From: Xanthobacter dioxanivorans
Lineage (GTDB): Bacteria; Pseudomonadota; Alphaproteobacteria; Rhizobiales; Xanthobacteraceae
DNA: 64,000 bases
Direction of reading: 5' to 3'
Assembly: GCF_016807805.1 (NCBI RefSeq)
Contig: NZ_CP063362.1
Span: forward strand, 496,001 to 560,000
Program-made: the position numbers and the translations under genes
Shown here: positions 10,708 through 18,833 of the stretch, piece by piece
How positions within the stretch are numbered: position 1 is the first letter of the stretch
Layout: every line of letters starts with the position of its first letter
The notes under the pieces: model-generated
Told to the model about the DNA's origin: nothing
Database searches by the model: none
Seen by the model: the letters and a program-made list of their open reading frames with translations, nothing else

Positions 10708-11520
10708 TCAGCCCGCCGGCACCTCGCGCAGATAGGCCAGCAGCATCTCGCTGGCATGCCGCCGCCGGTCCGCGCGCCAGCGGGCGCTGGTCAGGGTCGC
10801 GCTGAACAGGTGCGAGAGGGTCGGGGCATTGGAGATGTGGAAATAGCTCAGCGCCACCATGGTCACGTAGAGCTGGAGCGGGTCGACACCGGTGCGGAAC
10901 ACCCCTTCCGCTTCCCCGCGTGCCAGCACGTCGTGGATGGCGTCCATCAGCGGGGAGGAAATGGCGGAGACGCGGGGCGATGTCTTCAGGTACCGACCGC
11001 CCAGCAAATTCTCGCTGGCCAGCAGGCGGATGAACAGCGGATTCGCCGCGAAATGGGCATAGGTGAAGTCGAACAGCTTCATCATGGCCGGCACGGGGGC
11101 GAGGTCGCGCAGGTTGAGCCGCCGCTCCTGGACACGTATGTCCTCGAACACCGTTTCGAGAACCTTCAGGTAGAGCGCCTTCTTGCCTCCGAAATAATGA
11201 TAGAGCATGCGCATGTTGGCATCGGCCCGGCGGGCGATGGCATCGATGCGCGCGCCGTTGTAGCCGTGCTCGGCAAATTCCTCGATGGCGGCGTGAAGAA
11301 TGCGCTCCTGGGTGGCGGCGGCATCGCGCGGACGGCGGCGGCTGGCCGGCTCCAGGCCCGCTTCCTCCGCCAGGGCAGGGACCGCGTCCGGCGGCGGCCG
11401 CCGGGCTGCATCGTGCGTCGTCGCCGGTGCAGCCGCGGACTTGGGCTTCTTGCGGAGGGAGGCAGGCGTCACCGATTGTCCTTTCCGCGCGCCTTTCGCG
11501 CGCTGTTGTTCTGCTCGCAT
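10708..11520 (-). CDS. TetR/AcrR-family transcriptional regulator
   Basis: A 270-residue TetR-type repressor with an unusually long basic, Ala/Pro-rich N-terminal extension of about 65 residues before the DNA-binding helix-turn-helix 'TQERILHAAIEEFAEHGYNG...ANMRMLYHYFGGKKALY'. The C-terminal half contains 'FAANPLFIRLLASENLLGG', a pattern seen in RutR-like and related regulators of nitrogen-compound catabolism. The start at 11520 was chosen for its position; starts further downstream would shorten only the extension. It faces away from the HpaB-type monooxygenase operon, and I infer that it binds the three 19-bp dyads at 11871, 15336 and 15949. Ligand unknown. Confidence 0.88.
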   Translation of the reverse strand: MRAEQQRAKGARKGQSVTPASLRKKPKSAAAPATTHDAARRPPPDAVPALAEEAGLEPASRRRPRDAAATQERILHAAIEEFAEHGYNGARIDAIARRADANMRMLYHYFGGKKALYLKVLETVFEDIRVQERRLNLRDLAPVPAMMKLFDFTYAHFAANPLFIRLLASENLLGGRYLKTSPRVSAISSPLMDAIHDVLARGEAEGVFRTGVDPLQLYVTMVALSYFHISNAPTLSHLFSATLTSARWRADRRRHASEMLLAYLREVPAG

Positions 11521-11870
11521 GGAATTCCCCTCGGTCCGGCCATGTCTTGCGTCAGTCATTCGGGTGCGATCAGCGGCCTCGGTGCCTGCCTCTGGACCCG
11601 ATGCTCCGCGCGCTCCCCACCGGACTTTGCTTTCCCATACACGATCCTGCCATTCAGTGCTGCAGCCTTGAAGATGTCCATAAACGCCGTCGGCGGCGCG
11701 GACCGGCGCCCCTCTCCCGGCAGCGGCCCCGCGCGCCTCGCCAGATCATCCGGCACCTCGCCGGCACTCGGGCCGAAATGCCCCCAGGGGGTACTTCGGA
11801 CACGGCGCTTTCCCATCTCGATTTGCCAAATCCACGCGCCCCTGATGAAACCGCCTTGACGGCCCCATAA
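11521..11870. other. Divergent intergenic region TetR / monooxygenase
   Basis: About 460 bases separate the TetR and monooxygenase starts. No coding motif was seen. The monooxygenase-proximal end carries the promoter and operator listed separately; a second operator copy close to the TetR start was looked for and not found. Confidence 0.5.
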
Positions 11871-11889
11871 GTAAGCATGTTATGCGTAA
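11856..11889 (+). promoter_or_regulatory. Promoter and operator 1 of the monooxygenase operon
   Basis: The dyad GTAAGCATGTTATGCGTAA spans 11871-11889 (half-sites GTAAGCA and TGCGTAA). A TTGACG -35-like box lies at 11856-11861, so the dyad covers the expected -10 region, as a repressor site should. The same motif recurs at 15336-15354 and 15949-15967. The start codon at 11985 is 95 bases downstream. Confidence 0.72.
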
Positions 11890-11984
11890 TAAACGGAGAG
11901 ATCCTTGGCTGTCCAGGCCCATCCGTTCGGGCGGCGGCCCGACCGGCCGGAGGCGCGCAAGGCAATCCGGACGAGGAGAAGGTG

Positions 11985-13442
11985 ATGTTGAGGTCTGGGG
12001 TCGAACAGCTGGAGTCCATCCGGGATGGGCGCAGAGTACTGATCGGGTCGGAACGAGTCGGGGATGTCACCCGCCATCCCGCGTTTATCGGTGCGTGCGA
12101 GACGGTGGCCGGGCTCTATGACCTGAAAAAGGATCCTGTCCATGCGGCGTTCGCTGTCAGCACGGATGAGGACGCAGATCCCTATTCCTCCTATTTCCTC
12201 AAGCCGAGGACGCAAGACGACTTGAGGAAGCGGGCCGCGACCCATCGGCTGATCGCCGGGAAGACCTTTGGCATGTGGGGGCGGTCCATGGACCATGTCG
12301 CCTCCTTCCTGACAGGAATGGCGATGCGGCCCGGGCTCTTCGAGGTCGGTGACAACGACTTCGGCGCCAACATCCAGGCCTTCTACGACAAGGCCCGGAA
12401 GGAAGATGCCTATGTCAGCTACGCCATCAACCCGCCGCAGGGCACGCGCAACCCCGCCGGCTTCGACGGCACAGGGTTCGACAATCCGAGCCTGCGGGTG
12501 GTCGCCGAGACGGATGACGGCATCGTCCTGTCGGGGCTCAAGATGCTGGCCACCGCGGGCGTATTCTCGAACTATCTCTTCATCGGCAACATCACGCCGC
12601 TCGCGCCCGGGCAAACGGCGGAGGCGGTGACCTGCGTGGTGCCCCTGGCCGCAGAAGGGGTCAGCCTGTGGATGCGCAAGCCCTATGACGGAGGCCCGTC
12701 CGATCCCGCGCGCGCCCCGCTGAGCGCGCGCTATGACGAAACCGACGCCATGGTCCTGTGCAAGGACGTCAAGGTGCCGTGGGAGAACGTGTTCACCTAC
12801 AGGGAGCCGGCCCAGACGCGGCGCATCTTCTTCGAGACGCCGGCGCATTCACTGGGAAATCATCAGTCGAACATCCGGTTCCACGAAAAGCTGAAGATGA
12901 TTGCCGGCCTCGCGCACAAGGTGGTTGCCTGCACGGAGGCGGGGCAGATCCCGGCAGTGAAGGAAGCGCTTGGGCGGCTCGCGTCGCTGGAGGCCCTGCT
13001 GGGTGGGGTCATCGAAGGCCAGATCGCCGCGCCGGAGGCCTGGGGCGAGGGCTACGTGGGGGTTAACCGGCGTATGGTCTATGCGGCCCTCAACTGGTGC
13101 ACGGAGAACCATTCCCAGATCATCGACACGCTGCGGGAGCTGTGCGGCGGCGGCATGTTCCAGATGCCGGCGAACCTCTCCGTGCTCGATGATCCAGAGC
13201 TTGCCGCCGATTTCCGCACCTACTTCCGCACCGCGCATGTGGATGCGGAGGCCCGGGCGCAGCTCTTCAGGCTGGCCTGGGATGTGATCGGGACGGAATT
13301 CGCAGGCCGCCACCAGTCCTACGAGAAATTCTATTCGGGCGGGCCCTTCGCGGTGCGTGCCTACAACTACACGATCGCCGACTGGGACGGCTATGACACG
13401 ATCGTGGACGACCTCCTCATGTCATCCGATTGCGGGAACTGA
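11985..13442 (+). CDS. HpaB-family (4-hydroxyphenylacetate 3-hydroxylase type) flavin-dependent monooxygenase
   Basis: A 485-residue protein of the HpaB/PvcC fold (acyl-CoA-dehydrogenase-like, FADH2-dependent). Seen: N-terminal 'YLKDGR'-like segment 'LESIRDGRRVLIGSERVGDV', the central 'YAINPPQGTRNPAG' and 'LSGLKMLATAGVFSNY' regions, and C-terminal 'LCGGGMFQMPANLSVLDDPE', 'GTEFAGRHQSYEKFYSGGPF'. Start at 11985 has a GAGGAGAAGG ribosome site; an upstream in-frame ATG would add 36 non-homologous residues. Family members hydroxylate phenols or N-heteroaromatics using FADH2 from a separate reductase; no reductase gene is present here, so it must be supplied in trans. First gene of the TetR-controlled cluster, three bases upstream of the GST gene. 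Confidence 0.88.
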   Translation: MLRSGVEQLESIRDGRRVLIGSERVGDVTRHPAFIGACETVAGLYDLKKDPVHAAFAVSTDEDADPYSSYFLKPRTQDDLRKRAATHRLIAGKTFGMWGRSMDHVASFLTGMAMRPGLFEVGDNDFGANIQAFYDKARKEDAYVSYAINPPQGTRNPAGFDGTGFDNPSLRVVAETDDGIVLSGLKMLATAGVFSNYLFIGNITPLAPGQTAEAVTCVVPLAAEGVSLWMRKPYDGGPSDPARAPLSARYDETDAMVLCKDVKVPWENVFTYREPAQTRRIFFETPAHSLGNHQSNIRFHEKLKMIAGLAHKVVACTEAGQIPAVKEALGRLASLEALLGGVIEGQIAAPEAWGEGYVGVNRRMVYAALNWCTENHSQIIDTLRELCGGGMFQMPANLSVLDDPELAADFRTYFRTAHVDAEARAQLFRLAWDVIGTEFAGRHQSYEKFYSGGPFAVRAYNYTIADWDGYDTIVDDLLMSSDCGN

Positions 13443-13444
13443 AC

Positions 13445-14224
13445 ATGGCCGAAGCCGACAGCGATATCGTTCTCTATGATGCGGTCGGGGTGCCGAGCCC
13501 TCGCCGCGTGAAGATGTGCATGGCCGAGAAGCGCCTCGCTTTCACCAGCCGCTTCCTGAACATCGGCATGATGGACCAGAAGCGGCAGGAATATCTGGAC
13601 ATCAACCCCACGGGAATGGTGCCGACGCTCGTCCACAAGGGGCAGATCGTCTATGATTCCAATGTCATCAACGAGTATCTGAACGACTGCTTCCCGGAAC
13701 CGCCCCTGGTGCCGGAGAACCCGCTCGACCGTGCCCGGATGCGCATGTGGTTTGCGTTCGAGGCCGATTTTGCCCGGCCTTTCCGGGATGCCTCCTACGA
13801 GACCATGGGCAAGGCGCGGGTCAAGAATGCGGGCCTCGACAAGGCGCAGCTCATGGAGATCATCACCTCCAAAACAAGCAATCCATTCTATTCCAGCCTC
13901 GTGCTCTCCCTGCTGGAGACGCCCACGAACGAAGCGGTGATCGCGGAAAAGCTCCTGCTCATCTTCGAGAAGATGGCAGGGCTCGAGCGTGCGCTTTCCG
14001 ACGGGCGGACCTGGTTGTGCGGCGCCGATTTCACGCTCGCCGATATCGCGGTGGCCCCCCGGCTCGACCAGTTCCCCGTGATCGGCGTGGACGACTTCGC
14101 GGTGCGCTATCCGGCCGCCGGCGCGTGGCTGGAGCGGGTCAAGGCCCGGCCGAGCTGGCAGCTTTCCCTCACCGTCCCGCCACCGGGCGAGACGCAGCTG
14201 CGCGTGGATTTCAGCGCCGCATAG
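13445..14224 (+). CDS. Glutathione S-transferase family protein
   Basis: A 259-residue GST. The thioredoxin-like N-terminal domain runs to about residue 90, with 'SPRRVKMCMAEKRL' (glutathione site region), the cis-Pro segment 'NPTGMVPTLVHKG' and the gamma-glutamyl site 'VIYDSNVINEYLND'. A helical C-terminal domain follows, ending 'WLCGADFTLADIAVAPRLDQF'. Similar in layout to LigE/LigF beta-etherase and maleylacetoacetate isomerase-like GSTs. It starts two bases after the monooxygenase stop, so the two are translationally linked. In this setting it could remove a leaving group by glutathione attack or carry out a cis-trans isomerisation; this is inference. Confidence 0.88.
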   Translation: MAEADSDIVLYDAVGVPSPRRVKMCMAEKRLAFTSRFLNIGMMDQKRQEYLDINPTGMVPTLVHKGQIVYDSNVINEYLNDCFPEPPLVPENPLDRARMRMWFAFEADFARPFRDASYETMGKARVKNAGLDKAQLMEIITSKTSNPFYSSLVLSLLETPTNEAVIAEKLLLIFEKMAGLERALSDGRTWLCGADFTLADIAVAPRLDQFPVIGVDDFAVRYPAAGAWLERVKARPSWQLSLTVPPPGETQLRVDFSAA

Positions 14225-14371
14225 CATCCGTTCCGTGCGGTTCGCGAGGGGCACCCTTCGGGGCCTTTCGCGTGCGCGGCATCCAACTTGCACCAGCGGG
14301 GTCATTCCGCCCCGTCGGATGTTCGGCCGCCGTGCGGCGGGCACCCAGCGAAACCACTTGAGGATGCGGCC

Positions 14372-15118
14372 ATGACAGACCGGCTCGGCTATCGCCTGAA
14401 GATCGGCATCATCATTCCTTCAACCAATACGACGGTGCAGCCGGAGACCGACGCCATGCGTCCGGCCGGCGTCACCAACCATATCGGGCGCATTCATATT
14501 CCTGATCTTCCGCTGACCAACGACACCGAGTTCGAGGCCATGGTGGAGGCCATCGGGCCGGACCTGTTCGGCGCCGTGGACCGGGTGATGACCTGCAAGC
14601 CAGACCATCTGGTGATGGCCATGTCCATTCCCACCTTCTGGGGCGGCAAGGCCGGCGGGGACGAGCTGTTGGCCCGGCTGGAGGCCCGCGCGGGCGTGCC
14701 GGTGAGCATGGGGTCGGCCGCCTGCGTCGAGGCGCTGCGACGGTTTGCGCATGTCAGGCGCATCGGCATTCTCACCCCGTATCAGCCGGTGGGCGATGCC
14801 CATGTGGCCCGCTATTTCGCCGACCACGGCTATGAGGTGAGCAAGGTGGTGAGCCTGATGCGGCCCAGCGAGGTGCAGATCGCCCACGCCACGGAAACCG
14901 ATATCCGCGAGGGGCTGAAAACCCTTGCCGCGTCGGGCGTCGACGCCATCGTGCAGGCGGGCACGGACCTTGCCGTGACCGACATCGCGGACGAGGCGGA
15001 GCGCTGGCTGGGCCTCCCGGTGATCGCGATCAATGCCGCCACCTATTGGCGCGCGCTCCGCCATGCCGGCATTGCGGATCAGATCCCCGGCCGGGGCGTG
15101 CTGCTGGCCAGCCACTGA
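14372..15118 (+). CDS. Asp/Glu racemase-fold protein (maleate isomerase/arylmalonate decarboxylase-like) lacking both catalytic cysteines
   Basis: A 248-residue protein with the fold markers 'RLKIGIIIPSTNTTVQPE', 'RRIGILTPYQPVGDAH' and 'GLPVIAINAATYWRALR', as in maleate cis-trans isomerase and arylmalonate decarboxylase. In those enzymes a Cys sits in the first ('AC.S/T') and second ('..C.N/T') active-site loops. Here the loops read 'VMAMSIPTFWGG' (about 81-92) and 'IVQAGTDL' (about 193-200), and the only cysteines are at 75 and 118, outside the expected sites. So the usual two-thiol chemistry cannot apply. It is the third gene of the TetR cluster, 147 bases after the GST. A role on an unsaturated dicarboxylate or its amide is suggested only by context. 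Confidence 0.85.
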   Translation: MTDRLGYRLKIGIIIPSTNTTVQPETDAMRPAGVTNHIGRIHIPDLPLTNDTEFEAMVEAIGPDLFGAVDRVMTCKPDHLVMAMSIPTFWGGKAGGDELLARLEARAGVPVSMGSAACVEALRRFAHVRRIGILTPYQPVGDAHVARYFADHGYEVSKVVSLMRPSEVQIAHATETDIREGLKTLAASGVDAIVQAGTDLAVTDIADEAERWLGLPVIAINAATYWRALRHAGIADQIPGRGVLLASH

Positions 15119-15153
15119 CCCCGCCGGGGGCGGCTGCCGGAAGGTCGCTTTGC

Positions 15154-15335
15154 CTAGTGGGTGTCCGGAACGGGCGGGTCGGCGCATTCTGATCGTGCAA
15201 TACGGTTTTTAAATACCATTAGACCGCGACGGAAAAACGCCGGCCAGATCCGCGGGTACATCGCAAAAATCAACAAAATCGAGCTATTGATGATCATGTT
15301 GAGGCTTCGGATGCCGCCCATTTCCTGGGCATCAA
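15154..15335. other. AT-rich spacer upstream of RidA
   Basis: A patch clearly richer in A/T than its surroundings (for example around 15205-15215 and 15260-15300) between the racemase-fold gene and RidA. A 47-codon minus-strand frame across it has no recognisable family. It most probably holds the promoter of the RidA gene just upstream of operator 2. Confidence 0.35.
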
Positions 15336-15354
15336 GTAAGCATGTTCTGCGTAC
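15336..15354 (+). promoter_or_regulatory. Operator 2 (TetR-type dyad) upstream of RidA
   Basis: GTAAGCATGTTCTGCGTAC, the best dyad of the three (GTAAGCA / TGCGTAC half-sites). It ends 57 bases before the RidA start codon. Thirteen consecutive positions from the left end are identical except one with operator 1. Confidence 0.72.
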
Positions 15355-15411
15355 AAATGCGCAAAAGTGGGCCACGCAAGCGGGCGTGTGGCGGCGCGTG
15401 GAAGGCGGACG

Positions 15412-15879
15412 ATGAGCGGCATTGTCGCCGGGCGCCTTGCCACCCTCGGGCTTTCCTTGCCGCCCGTTCCGCCGCCGCGCGGGGCGTTCAAGCCCTATTC
15501 GCGCATGGGCAATGTCATCTATCTCGCCGGCCAGATCTGCGAGTGGAACGGCGAGGTACGCCTCGCCGGCCCCATCGGCGCCCTGCATGATCTGGCGGCC
15601 GGCCAGAAGGCCGCGCAATTGTGCGCGCTCAACCTGTTGGCCTCGCTCTCGCTGGCCCTCGATGGCGATCTCGATCGGGTGGTGGCCTGCCATCGGCTCG
15701 GCGGCTTCGTCTTCGCCACGCCCGGCTATCCCGATGTGCCGAAAGTGGTGAATGGGGCCTCCGACCTCATGTTCGCCCTGTTCGGCGAGGCCGGCCGCCA
15801 TGCCCGCACGGCGGTGGGCGTCGCCACACTGCCGGCCGGCGCCAGCGTTGAGGTGGATGGCATCTTCGAGGTGTCCTGA
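15412..15879 (+). CDS. RidA family protein (long, about 155-residue type)
   Basis: A 155-residue member of the RidA/YjgF/YER057c/UK114 superfamily with 'PYSRMGNVIYLAGQICEWNGE', 'AAQLCALNLLASLSLALDGD' and 'HARTAVGVATLPAGASVEVD', which keeps the Arg that binds the substrate carboxylate in true imine deaminases. Such proteins hydrolyse reactive enamine/imine or aminoacrylate intermediates. Its length and N-terminus differ from classical 125-residue RidA and resemble the protein at 42940-43419. It has its own operator copy and follows the racemase-fold gene; in the pyrimidine (Rut) pathway the analogous RutC acts after the amidohydrolase RutB, and a RutB-like gene closes this cluster. Confidence 0.88.
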   Translation: MSGIVAGRLATLGLSLPPVPPPRGAFKPYSRMGNVIYLAGQICEWNGEVRLAGPIGALHDLAAGQKAAQLCALNLLASLSLALDGDLDRVVACHRLGGFVFATPGYPDVPKVVNGASDLMFALFGEAGRHARTAVGVATLPAGASVEVDGIFEVS

Positions 15880-15948
15880 CCCCGCCCGCTCCCGCCCTGC
15901 CCGCGCCGGATTTCTGGCACGATTCTGGCTTGAGCAGCGCGACCGCAA

Positions 15949-15967
15949 GTAAGTGTCTTCTGCATAA
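15949..15967 (+). promoter_or_regulatory. Operator 3 (TetR-type dyad) upstream of the ABC importer
   Basis: GTAAGTGTCTTCTGCATAA, matching operators 1 and 2 at most positions of both half-sites. A TTGAGC box lies at 15930-15935. The dyad ends 25 bases before the binding-protein start codon, close enough to block initiation. Confidence 0.65.
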
Positions 15968-15992
15968 AACCCGAACGAGGACTTCCAGACCG

Positions 15993-17102
15993 ATGCCGCA
16001 AGACAGCTTCACTCCCTCCCGCCGCAGCCTCCTCAAGGCGGGCGGGGCGCTCGCCCTCTGCGCCACCGCCGGCCTGCGCCTCCCCACGCCGGCGATCGCG
16101 CAGACCCGCGCGATCAAGCTGACGCTGCCCTGGCTCGCGAACGGCTCCACGCTGTTCACCTACGTCGCCAAGAACCAGGGCTTCTTCAAAAAGCGCGGGC
16201 TGGAGGTCACCATCTCCCGTGGCTTCGGCTCGGTGGCGGCGGCGCAGACGGTGGGTGCGGGCGAGTTCGATTTCGGCTTCGTGTTCGCCGGCGGCATTAT
16301 CCTGGGCGCCGCACGCGGCCTGCCGCTGGTGGCCATGGGCACGCTCGGCTACGACGCCACGATGGGCATCCTGGTGCGCGCCGACAGCCCCATCAAGACG
16401 GCCAAGGATCTCGAGGGCAAGAAGATCGGCATCGTGCCCACCTCCGCCGAGGCGCCCTACTGGCCGGCATTCGCCCGCAAGGCGGGCATCGACACCTCGG
16501 GCATCTCCATGGTGCAGATGGACAATCGGGTGCTGGAGCAGAGCCTGATCAACAATCAGGTGGATGCCATCACCGCCATCGGCACCTCCTCCGTGCCGGT
16601 AATGATGGCGCTGAAGCAGCCCTCCCGCTTCATGCTGTGGAGCAAGGCCGGCGTCTCCCTCTATGCCGGCCAGGTGGTGACCCGGGCCGAGACGCTGGCC
16701 AAGGACAAGGCCCTGTGCCAGGCGGTGACCGACGCGCTGGTGGAAGGTCTCGTGTTCGCCCTGAAGGACCCGGAGGCCGGCGTCGATATCTTCCTGAAGG
16801 AAGTGCCGGAAGTGGGCGTGACCAAGGGCGGCAAGGAAAACGCCACCATCTCCCAGGGCCTGATGCACTACACCGTGCTCTCCCCCGAGGCCGAGCAGCG
16901 TGCCATCGGCTTTACCGACATGACCAAGGTCGCAGGCATGGTGGACCTGGTCATGGAGTATGGCGCGCCCAAGGATGCCAAGCGGCCCGATCCGGCGACA
17001 CTCTTCACCAATGACTTCGTCGGCGACGTGGGCAAGCTCACGCCCGACCAGTGGGCAAAGGTGAAGGCGAACGTGGCCGAATACGCGGCGATCCTGGGAT
17101 GA
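15993..17102 (+). CDS. ABC transporter substrate-binding protein, NitT/TauT (NMT1/THI5-like) family
   Basis: A 369-residue periplasmic receptor. The N-terminus has a twin-arginine type signal 'SRRSLLKAGGALALC' ending near 'AIAQ' (about residue 35). The mature part shows 'IKLTLPWLANGSTLFTYVAK', 'GFFKKRGLEVTI' and 'GAGEFDFGFVFAGGIILGAA', as in nitrate/sulfonate/taurine and pyrimidine-precursor receptors. Start at 15993 follows ACGAGGA. It overlaps the ATPase gene by four bases (ATGA) and so forms a transporter operon with it and the permease. The ligand is probably a small heteroaromatic or amide substrate of the cluster, by context only. Confidence 0.9.
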   Translation: MPQDSFTPSRRSLLKAGGALALCATAGLRLPTPAIAQTRAIKLTLPWLANGSTLFTYVAKNQGFFKKRGLEVTISRGFGSVAAAQTVGAGEFDFGFVFAGGIILGAARGLPLVAMGTLGYDATMGILVRADSPIKTAKDLEGKKIGIVPTSAEAPYWPAFARKAGIDTSGISMVQMDNRVLEQSLINNQVDAITAIGTSSVPVMMALKQPSRFMLWSKAGVSLYAGQVVTRAETLAKDKALCQAVTDALVEGLVFALKDPEAGVDIFLKEVPEVGVTKGGKENATISQGLMHYTVLSPEAEQRAIGFTDMTKVAGMVDLVMEYGAPKDAKRPDPATLFTNDFVGDVGKLTPDQWAKVKANVAEYAAILG

Positions 17103-17914
17103 GCACGACTCTGGCTACGGCGTCGGCTTCCTCCCCGGCGGAGCCGTTCAACGCCATCACGGCGCGCGCCGTGCGCAAGGTCTACGCCACCCCCTCCGGC
17201 GCCGTCGAGGCGGTGGCGGAGGCGAGCTTTTCGATCGCGCGCGGCGATTTCGTCTCCATCCTCGGCCCGTCGGGCTGCGGCAAGAGCACCCTCATGCTCA
17301 TGGTGGCGGGCCTGGAGCCCGCCACTTCCGGCGCAATCACCCTGGACGGCCTGCCCGTGAACGGCCCGCGGACCTCGGCCGGCATGATGTTCCAGGACCC
17401 GACGCTGCTGCCCTGGCGCTCGGTGCTGGAGAATGTGCTGTTCCCGGTCTCCATGTGCCGGCCGGTGATGCCGGACGACCGGGCGCGGGCGGAACAATTG
17501 CTGCGCATGGTGGATCTGTGGCACTTCCGCGAGAGGCGCCCGCGTGAACTGTCCGGCGGCATGCGCCAGAGGGTGGCGCTCGCCCGCGCGCTCATCAACG
17601 ATCCGCGCATCCTGTTGATGGACGAGCCCTTCTCCGCGCTCGACGCCATCACCCGCGACGAGATGGGTCTGGCGCTGGCGCGCATCTGGGACACCACACG
17701 CAAGACCGCCATCTTCATCACCCATTCCATCCGCGAGGCCATCTTCCTCTCGGACCGGATCCTGGTGATGGGGCGCCGGCCCTCCACCATCGTGGAGGAC
17801 ATCCGGGTGCCCTTCGCGCGGCCGCGCGCCCCGGAGATCGAGGCCGATCCCGCCTTCAACGAGCTCTATCTCCACCTGAAAGCCTCCATCCACCGCGCGC
17901 CGCCGCTCCAGTAG
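17099..17914 (+). CDS. ABC transporter ATP-binding protein (SsuB/TauB/NrtD type)
   Basis: A 271-residue ATPase with Walker A 'GPSGCGKST' (about residues 59-67), Q-loop 'MMFQDPTLLPWRSV', signature 'LSGGMRQRVALARAL', Walker B 'ILLMDEPFSALD' and the switch His in 'IFITHSIREA'. The 'LLPWR' in the Q-loop region is typical for nitrate/sulfonate/taurine importers. Its start overlaps the binding-protein stop and the permease follows after 71 bases. It energises import together with the neighbouring permease at the cytoplasmic face. Confidence 0.93.
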   Translation: MSTTLATASASSPAEPFNAITARAVRKVYATPSGAVEAVAEASFSIARGDFVSILGPSGCGKSTLMLMVAGLEPATSGAITLDGLPVNGPRTSAGMMFQDPTLLPWRSVLENVLFPVSMCRPVMPDDRARAEQLLRMVDLWHFRERRPRELSGGMRQRVALARALINDPRILLMDEPFSALDAITRDEMGLALARIWDTTRKTAIFITHSIREAIFLSDRILVMGRRPSTIVEDIRVPFARPRAPEIEADPAFNELYLHLKASIHRAPPLQ

Positions 17915-17985
17915 CGGCGCAAGGTAACGAGGGCTCCGTCCATGATTTCTCCTTCGATCATCTTTGCGACCCTGGCTCCTTCCCG

Positions 17986-18831
17986 ATGACGGCGACCCAT
18001 CTCATGCCCGATCTCACCACCCCGTCGAGCCCCGCCGCCCCGCCGCCGCCCGGCCTGGCGGCGCGCGGCTTGGCGGGTGCGCGCGCCCGCATCCGCCCGT
18101 TCGCGCTGCCCATTCTCACCGCCGCACTGATCATTGCCGCCTGGGAAGTTGTGGTGCGGGTGCGCCACATTCCCGAGGTGCTGCTGCCGGCTCCCTCGGC
18201 GGTCGCTGCGCGGTTGTGGGAGACGCTGCCCTTTCTACTGCAGCAGGCGGTGCCCACGACGCTGGAAACCGTGGCGGGGTTCGCCATCTCCACCGTGCTC
18301 GGCATTTCGCTGGCCGTGCTGGTGACCGCCTCGCGCTTCGCCCGCGAGGCGCTTTATCCGAACATCGTGTTCTTCCAACTCATCCCAAAGATCGCGCTGG
18401 CGCCGCTCTTCATCGTGTGGCTTGGCATCGGCTCGCCTTCGCGGGTTACCTTTTCGGTGTTCATCTCCTTCTTCCCCGTGGTGGTGGCGACGCTGACCGG
18501 CCTGACCTCGGTGGATCGGGACCTGCTGCGGCTGTGCCGGGCGGTGGGCGCACGGGGGTGGAAGGTCTATACCCAGGTGCGCTTTCCGGCGGCGGTGCCG
18601 CACATTTTCTCCGGGCTGAAGATCGCCATTACCTTCGCCATGATCGGGGTGATCGTGGGCGAGTTCATCACCGCCCAGGCGGGGCTCGGCTACATGATCC
18701 TATTCGCCGCCTCGCAGGCGGAAATGGCGCTCATCTTCGCCTCCATCGTCCTTCTCTGCGTCATCGGCCTCGCCCTCTATGCCCTAGTGGTGGTGGCGGA
18801 GGCGTTCGCGCTCAAACGCTACGGAGCCTAA
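17986..18831 (+). CDS. ABC transporter permease (SsuC/TauC type)
   Basis: A 281-residue membrane protein with a Pro/Ala-rich cytoplasmic N-terminus of about 30 residues, then six predicted transmembrane helices. The EAA-type coupling loop is 'AVGARGWKVYTQVRFPAAVPHIFSGLKIA', followed by 'VGEFITAQAGLGYMIL', both typical of the binding-protein-dependent transport family for nitrate/sulfonate-like solutes. The stop is separated from the RutB-like start by two bases. It is the only permease subunit, so a homodimer is expected. Confidence 0.91.
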   Translation: MTATHLMPDLTTPSSPAAPPPPGLAARGLAGARARIRPFALPILTAALIIAAWEVVVRVRHIPEVLLPAPSAVAARLWETLPFLLQQAVPTTLETVAGFAISTVLGISLAVLVTASRFAREALYPNIVFFQLIPKIALAPLFIVWLGIGSPSRVTFSVFISFFPVVVATLTGLTSVDRDLLRLCRAVGARGWKVYTQVRFPAAVPHIFSGLKIAITFAMIGVIVGEFITAQAGLGYMILFAASQAEMALIFASIVLLCVIGLALYALVVVAEAFALKRYGA

Positions 18832-18833
18832 GC

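Noticed and set aside
14237..14275. Imperfect stem-loop between GST and racemase-fold genes as a terminator
   Set aside because: Mismatched stem and no T-tract; the genes probably remain on one transcript.
15154..15297. 47-codon minus-strand frame upstream of RidA
   Set aside because: No ribosome site, no family resemblance and it lies in the presumed promoter region.
17964..18833. Upstream in-frame extension of the RutB-like gene across the permease, giving a 537-residue fusion
   Set aside because: The extension is an out-of-frame reading of the well-conserved permease gene; it is Arg/Gly-rich and has no homology. The ATG at 18834 is right.
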